Shown one piece after another: positions 1 through 5,003 of a DNA stretch of 6,780 nucleotides. Position numbers and translations under genes: made by a program. Numbering within the stretch: the stretch's first letter is position 1; each line of letters begins with the position of its first letter. Source of the DNA: Clostridia bacterium (GTDB taxonomy: Bacteria; Bacillota_A; Clostridia; Christensenellales; Aristaeellaceae); NCBI GenBank assembly GCA_017648805.1, contig JAGCIC010000096.1, positions 1 through 6,780 on the forward strand, read 5' to 3'. A model generated the notes under the pieces. It was not told the DNA's origin. It did no database searches and saw nothing but the letters and a program-made list of their open reading frames with translations.

Positions 1-1
1 G

Positions 2-1243
2 GCCGATACGCTTTTATACCAGTTGCGGCAGGATAAAGGCGGCATGTGGCTGTTTGCGGCCAACGGCAAAAATCCGCCTTCTCCCGACGTGGAGAACGAC
101 TGCAAGCTGCGTTTCACTCTGAAGGGCGATTATAAGCTCACCTTGTACGATACGCTCAGCGGCGAAATCCGCCCGCTGGATGCTTTGGTCACGGGCGGCA
201 GGACCGTCTTCGAAAAAGTGTGGCACCTGCATGACAGCCTGCTTCTGTGGCTCGAACCCGCAAAGGAACATACCCGCGCTCCGGAATTCATAAGCATGCC
301 CAGCCGGGACAAACAGGCCGCGCTTATTATGGAGCCGGTCAGGTTCAGACTGTCGGAACCCAACATGTGCCTGCTGGACATGGGTGAGTACGCGCTGGAC
401 GGCGGCGAATGGCAGCCCGGGGAAGAGATACTGCGCATGGATAACGCCGCACGCAGAGCGCTGGGCATTCCTCCACGCAGGAAGGAAGTCATGCAGCCGT
501 ACCTTATCCCCGACGAGCCCAATGAGCACTTTATAGACGTGCGCTTCACCATCCCCAGCGAAGAGGAGGTGCCTTCCGCTCATCTGGCGCTGGAGGATCC
601 TGAACTGGCCCAAATATGCCTGAACGGTGAAAATGTCAGTACGGAGGTCACAGGCTGGTTCGTGGACCGGGACATAAAGCAGATCGCACTGCCGGGAATC
701 AAAAAGGGCGAAAATGTGCTGACGGTGCGCACGCCCATCGGCAAACGCACGAATCTGGAAGCGTTCTATCTGCTGGGTGACTTCGGCGTGAGGGTGAACG
801 GCACGGTCAAAACGCTGATTCCTCTTCCCGAAAAGCTGGGCTTCGGTTCGGTGGTCGAGCAGGGACTGCCCTTCTACACGGGCAACGTGGAGTACATCAT
901 TCCCGTAGACACCTGCGGCGACTTTGCCGTAAGGGTGCCTCACTGGCGGGGCGGGCTGGTCAAGGCGTTCGTGGACGGAAAGGACGCGGGCAGGATAGCG
1001 TTCTCTCCTTACAGGCTCGAATTCAAAGGTCTTGAGCCGGGCAGGCACGAACTGGTGCTCAGGCTGTACGGCACGCGCATCAACGGTTTCGGGCAGCTGC
1101 ACCACACACAGGGCATATATTACTACCAGAGCCCCAATTCCTGGCGCAGTGAAGGGGATCTGTGGAAGTACGAGTATGAATTCAAACCCATGGGCATACT
1201 GAAGAGCCCGGAATTATCCGGCGCGGTGCCCGTGAAACAGTAG
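2..1243 (+). CDS. GH106-like glycoside hydrolase, C-terminal part (5' end off window)
   Basis: The frame is open from base 2 to the TAG at 1241-1243, so the gene starts before the window; the TTG at 23 is an internal codon. The 413 visible residues align end to end with residues from about 554 to 970 of the next gene. Shared landmarks are a beta-sandwich segment (WLFAANGKNPP here, FIFAVNLSKDKP there), a GH2-type galactose-binding-like domain around residues 175-245 (CLNGENV, then IKKGENVLTV), the block FYLLGDFGV followed by GLPFYTGNVEY (residues about 255-300), and the terminal SPNSW...YEYEFKPMGI. The catalytic barrel would lie to the left, off window. By family knowledge such proteins are large exo-acting glycosidases related to alpha-L-rhamnosidases; the substrate cannot be read from this part. 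It lies 47 bases upstream of its paralogue on the same strand, with no visible terminator between, so one operon is likely. The GH106-like assignment is fairly sure; the exact specificity is unknown. Confidence 0.85.
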   Translation, partial: ADTLLYQLRQDKGGMWLFAANGKNPPSPDVENDCKLRFTLKGDYKLTLYDTLSGEIRPLDALVTGGRTVFEKVWHLHDSLLLWLEPAKEHTRAPEFISMPSRDKQAALIMEPVRFRLSEPNMCLLDMGEYALDGGEWQPGEEILRMDNAARRALGIPPRRKEVMQPYLIPDEPNEHFIDVRFTIPSEEEVPSAHLALEDPELAQICLNGENVSTEVTGWFVDRDIKQIALPGIKKGENVLTVRTPIGKRTNLEAFYLLGDFGVRVNGTVKTLIPLPEKLGFGSVVEQGLPFYTGNVEYIIPVDTCGDFAVRVPHWRGGLVKAFVDGKDAGRIAFSPYRLEFKGLEPGRHELVLRLYGTRINGFGQLHHTQGIYYYQSPNSWRSEGDLWKYEYEFKPMGILKSPELSGAVPVKQ

Positions 1244-1278
1244 GGAAAAAGACTATCGGAGCGGACTGCTTAAAAAAC

Positions 1279-1283
1279 GGAGG
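1279..1283 (+). promoter_or_regulatory. Shine-Dalgarno site of the second GH gene
   Basis: GGAGG lies 7 bases before the ATG at 1291 and fixes that start. The 47-base gap after the previous stop holds this site but no convincing -35/-10 pair or hairpin, which fits read-through from the upstream paralogue. Confidence 0.85.
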
Positions 1284-1290
1284 CGGCACA

Positions 1291-4203
1291 ATGAGCAGCA
1301 ACATTATCGAGACCCTTAAGGGCGACCTTACGGATTACAGACCAATACCGTTCTGGAGCTGGAACGACAGGCTTGAGCCCAAGGAGCTGAGACGCCAGAT
1401 CAACCACATGAAACGGGACGGCTTCGGCGGCTTTTTCATGCACGCCCGCGGCGGACTGATCACCGAGTATATGGGTGATGACTGGTTCAGGTGCATAACC
1501 GCCTGCGTGGATGAAAGCAAAAAGCGGGGCATGCGTGCCTGGGCGTACGACGAGAACGGCTGGCCCAGCGGCTTTGCGGGAATGAAACTGCTGGAAGACC
1601 CGGCAAATCACGCACATTATCTTGAGGGAGTCGAGAGAGAAGCTTTTGATCCGGCGGCGCTGGGCTGCTACCGGGTGGAGGACGGTCAGCTGTATAAGCT
1701 GAACGAGGATGACAGAAGCGGCTGCTTCTGCGTGTACGACAGGACGAATCCCACCGTAGTAGATGTGCTCAACTGGAAAATCGTACAGAAATTCATAATG
1801 GAGACCCACAGCAAGTACTATAAGGCGCTGGGGGACGATTTCGGCAAGGCACTGATAGGGTTTTTTACCGACGAGCCCCAGTACTTCAGGGGTGCCACCG
1901 CCTACACGCCCGTGATCGGAGCCAGGTATTTGAGCCGCTATTCCGAGGACATCACGCTCAAACTTGGAGCCCTGTTCCTGGACTGCCGGGAAGCTCCGGC
2001 CTTCCGCTACCGTTACTGGCTGATGATGAACGAACTGTTCACGGAGAGCTTTGCCGGGCAGGTTTACCGCTGGTGCGAGGAACACGGCTGCAAGCTTACC
2101 GGCCACGTGGTGGAAGAACAGCATCTGGCGGGCCAGATGGAAGGCTGCGCGGGCGTGATGCCGTTTTACGAGTATGAGCATATCCCGGGAGTGGACTGGC
2201 TGGGCAGGGAGATCGGCAGCGAGCTCACGCCCCGTCAGGTTTCCTCCGTGGCGATGCAGCTGGGCAAAAAGCAGGTGCTCACGGAGAGTTTTGCCGCCTG
2301 CGGCTGGGATGTAACTCCCAGAGAATTGAAGCGCATACTGGAATGGCAGTTCGTAAACGGCGTGAACCTGGTGTGCCACCACCTGTACCCCTACTCCGTT
2401 AGCGGACAGAGGAAGCGGGATTATCCGGCGTTTTACTCTCCCGTGACCAGCTGGAACATGTATATGCGCCGCTTTAACGACTATTTCACGCGCCTGGGCT
2501 ATCTGCTCAGCGAGAGCCGTGAAATGGCGGATACGCTGGTGATCCATCCCCTGCACGCGGGATATACGGTTTTCAAACGGACGGACAGGGACTCCACCCG
2601 CGCACTGAACGCGTCGTTTACAGCACTTGCGGAAAAACTGGGCGCCCGGGGCGTGATACATCACATAGGCGACGAGACGCTGATGAAAAAATACGGGCGC
2701 GTGGCGGGCAAAAAGCTTGTGATAGGCAAGTGCGCGTATTCGACCGTGGTGGTGCCCGAAATGCCGTCCATAGACGAAAGCACGCTGAAGCTTCTGAAAG
2801 ACTTCGTCAAAAACGGCGGCAGGCTGTGCCTGGCGGGCGAAGCGCCGCACATGGTGAACGGCGAGGAAAGGCCGCTTGAACTGGCCGGGAATATCGGCAT
2901 CGATGAGCTTGGCAACCCCGGATTTGAGCTGACCGGCGAAAGTGAGTTCATTCGACTTACGCTCAGAAGGGCGGAGTTCGGAGATTTCATATTTGCCGTC
3001 AACCTGTCGAAGGATAAGCCTCAGAGCAACACTCTCAGGATCCGCGCGCAGGGCGCCCGGAAGCTGAACCTGGAGACGCTCCGCTTTGAAGACATCCACT
3101 TTGAGCGGGGAGCAAACGGGATCGAGATTCCCCTTGACCTGGAGGCGGGGGAGTCCACGCTTATGTTCCTTTCGGCGAGAGCCGTGAGCGTGGAAGAGGA
3201 GCCCGAAAGTGAAGTAAGGACCCTGATCGGGCTTGGAGCGCTGATCACCCGGGCCGACAAAAACACGCTGCCCCTTGATATGGCGCGGCTTTCCTACGAC
3301 GGCGAGAACTACACCGAAGAACTGCCGATCATGGCCATAAACGACCGGCTGCTCCAGGAACAGACCAACCGCACGATATATCTTAAGTACACCTTCACCA
3401 CCAACGCCAGGCCTTTCGACATTCGCCTTGAGGCTGAAACCGGGTCCGGCACGCTGCTCACCGTGAACGGAGCGGAAGTGCAGGCGGACCGGGAAGGAGA
3501 CTTCGGGACCGGCTTCGTGTCTTACGACATAGCGGGGCTCGTAAGGATAGGCGCCAACGAGATCGTGCTGCGCATGGACTATTACCAGAGCGAGCACGTA
3601 TACAAGGTGCACAACGGGGTGTATTTCCTGCACGACAACACCACGGAGAGCCTTGTAAACTGTCTGTGCTATGAGACCAATATTGAAAACATATATCTGC
3701 GGGGCGACTTCTGTGTTGAAACGGACGCGCTCGTGCCAATAGAAAAGCGCTGCCTAAGCGCTTCCGGCTTCACGGTCACGCTGCCCAGGCGCTACGTGAA
3801 CCTGGCCGGCCTGGCGTCCGACGGCTTCCCGTTCTTCGGCGGCACGCTGAAGGTCGCTGTGGATATCGACGCGAGGGGCACGGAAAAACACCTTCGTCTG
3901 AACGGACGTTACGCTGCGGCGCGGGTGAGCCTGAACGGCGGTGGACTTAAAACGCTGCTGCTCAGCGACAAGGCAGTCACTGAATTCGAATTCAAGCCCG
4001 GAAGCAACACGCTGGAGATCGAGCTGACGAGCTCGCTGAGAAACGTGTTCGGCCCCTTCCACCAGAAGGGCGATCCCGAGCCCAACTTCACAAGTCCCAA
4101 CAGCTTCACCCATTACGGACGCTGGCAGGACGGCAAATGGGAAGGTTACAGGGACGAATACGCCATCAAGTACTTCGGCATCGACAGCATAGAGATCTGG
4201 TGA
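1291..4203 (+). CDS. GH106-like (alpha-L-rhamnosidase-related) glycoside hydrolase
   Basis: Complete 970-residue protein. The N-terminus carries the family signature without a leader: FWSWND (21-26), GGFFMHARGG (46-55), AWAYDENGWPSG (83-94). These are early strands of a (beta/alpha)8 barrel. Barrel acids visible are D194/E195 in FFTDEP and E332 in LTESF; by comparison with GH106 and related clan members I infer E195 and E332 as the catalytic pair. H272 in TGHVVEEQH and HHLYPYS (363-369) also look like active-site strands. A Rossmann-like segment (about 410-530), a beta-sandwich (about 550-630), a GH2-type sugar-binding domain (about 692-765, with VNG and GANEIVL) and a C-terminal jelly roll (about 800-970, GFPFFGG) follow. 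There is no signal peptide, so a cytoplasmic enzyme acting on imported oligosaccharides is likely. It probably cleaves a terminal alpha-linked deoxysugar or another sugar from plant or microbial glycans; specificity is uncertain because many distant members are uncharacterised. It is followed by a strong terminator. Confidence 0.9.
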   Translation: MSSNIIETLKGDLTDYRPIPFWSWNDRLEPKELRRQINHMKRDGFGGFFMHARGGLITEYMGDDWFRCITACVDESKKRGMRAWAYDENGWPSGFAGMKLLEDPANHAHYLEGVEREAFDPAALGCYRVEDGQLYKLNEDDRSGCFCVYDRTNPTVVDVLNWKIVQKFIMETHSKYYKALGDDFGKALIGFFTDEPQYFRGATAYTPVIGARYLSRYSEDITLKLGALFLDCREAPAFRYRYWLMMNELFTESFAGQVYRWCEEHGCKLTGHVVEEQHLAGQMEGCAGVMPFYEYEHIPGVDWLGREIGSELTPRQVSSVAMQLGKKQVLTESFAACGWDVTPRELKRILEWQFVNGVNLVCHHLYPYSVSGQRKRDYPAFYSPVTSWNMYMRRFNDYFTRLGYLLSESREMADTLVIHPLHAGYTVFKRTDRDSTRALNASFTALAEKLGARGVIHHIGDETLMKKYGRVAGKKLVIGKCAYSTVVVPEMPSIDESTLKLLKDFVKNGGRLCLAGEAPHMVNGEERPLELAGNIGIDELGNPGFELTGESEFIRLTLRRAEFGDFIFAVNLSKDKPQSNTLRIRAQGARKLNLETLRFEDIHFERGANGIEIPLDLEAGESTLMFLSARAVSVEEEPESEVRTLIGLGALITRADKNTLPLDMARLSYDGENYTEELPIMAINDRLLQEQTNRTIYLKYTFTTNARPFDIRLEAETGSGTLLTVNGAEVQADREGDFGTGFVSYDIAGLVRIGANEIVLRMDYYQSEHVYKVHNGVYFLHDNTTESLVNCLCYETNIENIYLRGDFCVETDALVPIEKRCLSASGFTVTLPRRYVNLAGLASDGFPFFGGTLKVAVDIDARGTEKHLRLNGRYAAARVSLNGGGLKTLLLSDKAVTEFEFKPGSNTLEIELTSSLRNVFGPFHQKGDPEPNFTSPNSFTHYGRWQDGKWEGYRDEYAIKYFGIDSIEIW

Positions 4204-4212
4204 GGCAACTCG

Positions 4213-4250
4213 AAAAAAGCGCCGCGGGAAATGTTTCCCGCGGCGCTTTT
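4213..4250. terminator. Bidirectional intrinsic terminator between convergent units
   Basis: A perfect 17-base inverted repeat (arms 4215-4231 and 4234-4250, left arm AAAAGCGCCGCGGGAAA) has a nominal 2-base loop, in practice probably 4 or more bases after fraying. The GC-rich core is flanked by an A run on the left (4213-4218) and a T run on the right (4247-4250). RNA from either strand therefore forms a stable hairpin followed by U residues: four for the + strand and six for the - strand. It fills most of the 58-base gap between the stop codons of the GH gene and the CYTH gene and should end both transcripts. Confidence 0.93.
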
Positions 4251-4261
4251 GCCGTGCTTCG

Positions 4262-4756
4262 TCAGTCTTCGTCCGGTATGTTCTTGCTTAAGGATTTGTT
4301 GGAATAAGATCTGTCGTCCGAGACTTCACGGATGATCTCTATGAAAGGCGGGAAAGCCACGTTTTCATCCTCTCCCGAAAGCTCGACTTCCATAACGGCT
4401 TGCCTGCGCCAGAATGGGTATATGTCGACTTCAAACACGTGACCGTCAAAAGGGACTGCCAGCCGTGTTTTGTATATGTCGTTCCGCTCGGTGTCGCGCC
4501 GTTCGAGCAGGGAGAGGTATTCGGATCTGCCTATGACTTGCTCGTCTTCGTAGGCGCTTAAAGAAGTGATGCGCTGCTTCGTGGTATGGGTGTACACGGT
4601 TTTGCCGCCGTACATACGGGCGCGCACCCGCTCGCTGCCGCCGTCGTTCAATAGATATGTCTGTCTGATAAGGGTGACGACGCAGCCGTCCAGGCGGGCA
4701 AGCTGCCCGGCATTTGGCATTTTTATCAGAAACTTGCGCTCAATCTCCGTATTCAT
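4262..4756 (-). CDS. CYTH domain protein (triphosphate tunnel metalloenzyme)
   Basis: A 164-residue protein, about the usual length for a stand-alone bacterial CYTH domain. The diagnostic ExExK motif is at the extreme N-terminus (E4, E6, K8 in EIERKFLIK). Further tunnel-type residues follow: R31 in RQTYL, RVRAR (43-47), K60/R62, acidic E70/E72, R98, FEVDIYPFW (108-116), MEVEL (122-126), and the C-terminal VSDDRSYSN (145-153). Family members bind a triphosphate group in a beta-barrel tunnel with Mg or Mn and act as inorganic triphosphatases, thiamine triphosphatases or class IV adenylate cyclases; the sequence alone does not choose, though tripolyphosphatase-like activity is a reasonable default. 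It should be cytoplasmic. The ATG at 4754-4756 lies inside the last codons of the upstream zinc-ribbon gene (17-base overlap) with no clear Shine-Dalgarno, so translation may depend on coupling. No other plausible start is nearby, and the ExExK position supports this one. Confidence 0.92.
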   Translation of the reverse strand: MNTEIERKFLIKMPNAGQLARLDGCVVTLIRQTYLLNDGGSERVRARMYGGKTVYTHTTKQRITSLSAYEDEQVIGRSEYLSLLERRDTERNDIYKTRLAVPFDGHVFEVDIYPFWRRQAVMEVELSGEDENVAFPPFIEIIREVSDDRSYSNKSLSKNIPDED

Positions 4757-4991
4757 CGTTTTCGGCTTCGGGAGCGTCTTCGCCTGACAGGCGCTCGTCT
4801 TCGGTTTCTTCCGTGATCTGGCTGATATACGCCAGGCGCGAGGCGATCTCCTTAAGGTTTTCGCGCGAGACTACGGTGTTGGTGCCCAGGCACATTTTGC
4901 AGCGGGAACCGCACTGCGGGCACACGCAGCCCAGCTCGGTGCTTTCGGAATGGACCATATAGGTCCCGCAGTTGGGACAGGCGCAGCGCAT
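4740..4991 (-). CDS. Small zinc-ribbon protein with acidic tail, function unknown
   Basis: An 83-residue protein. Eight cysteines lie in the first 34 residues: C3, C5, C8, then C22, C24, C27, then C31 and C34. Two CPxCG knuckles (CPNCG at 5-9, CPQCG at 24-28) are typical of a zinc ribbon, and CKMCLG (31-36) adds a further CxxC pair, so one or two zinc ions could be bound. The middle (about 40-60) may be a short helix, and the last 25 residues are rich in Glu and Asp (for example EETEDE and DAPEAENDE). I do not recognise a named family, although short proteins with this kind of N-terminus occur in Clostridia. There is no signal peptide or membrane segment, so it is probably cytoplasmic, perhaps a protein- or nucleic-acid-binding adaptor (inference). 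It sits 4 bases after the protease stop codon and overlaps the CYTH gene by 17 bases, so it is the middle gene of a coupled operon. Confidence 0.8.
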   Translation of the reverse strand: MRCACPNCGTYMVHSESTELGCVCPQCGSRCKMCLGTNTVVSRENLKEIASRLAYISQITEETEDERLSGEDAPEAENDEYGD

Positions 4992-4995
4992 CGGG

Positions 4996-5003
4996 TCACC
5001 TCT
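4996..5003 (-). promoter_or_regulatory. Shine-Dalgarno of the zinc-ribbon gene, overlapping the protease stop
   Basis: Read on the - strand, AGAGGTGA lies 4 bases before the ATG at 4989-4991. Its last three bases are the TGA stop of the protease gene, and the rest encodes that protein's final residues. A ribosome ending the protease gene would stop on this site, a classic arrangement for translational coupling. It also fixes the zinc-ribbon start. Confidence 0.8.

Noticed and set aside
23..25. TTG as the start codon of the first GH gene
   Set aside because: The frame is open to the window edge, there is no Shine-Dalgarno before it, and the alignment to the paralogue continues upstream of it into a domain interior.
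14..1105. A 363-codon open frame on the - strand opposite the first GH gene
   Set aside because: Same in-register antisense effect; no recognisable domains, and the sense frame is homologous to the next gene.
1270..3633. A 787-codon open frame on the - strand opposite the second GH gene
   Set aside because: It is codon-for-codon in register with the sense gene, so it is open simply because TTA, CTA and TCA codons are avoided there. The translation is rich in His, Arg, Val and Ala with no family motifs, while the sense frame has clear GH motifs.
1291..4203. A definite call of alpha-L-rhamnosidase
   Set aside because: The family resemblance is clear, but distant GH106-like proteins are poorly characterised and substrate-deciding residues cannot be assigned from sequence by eye.
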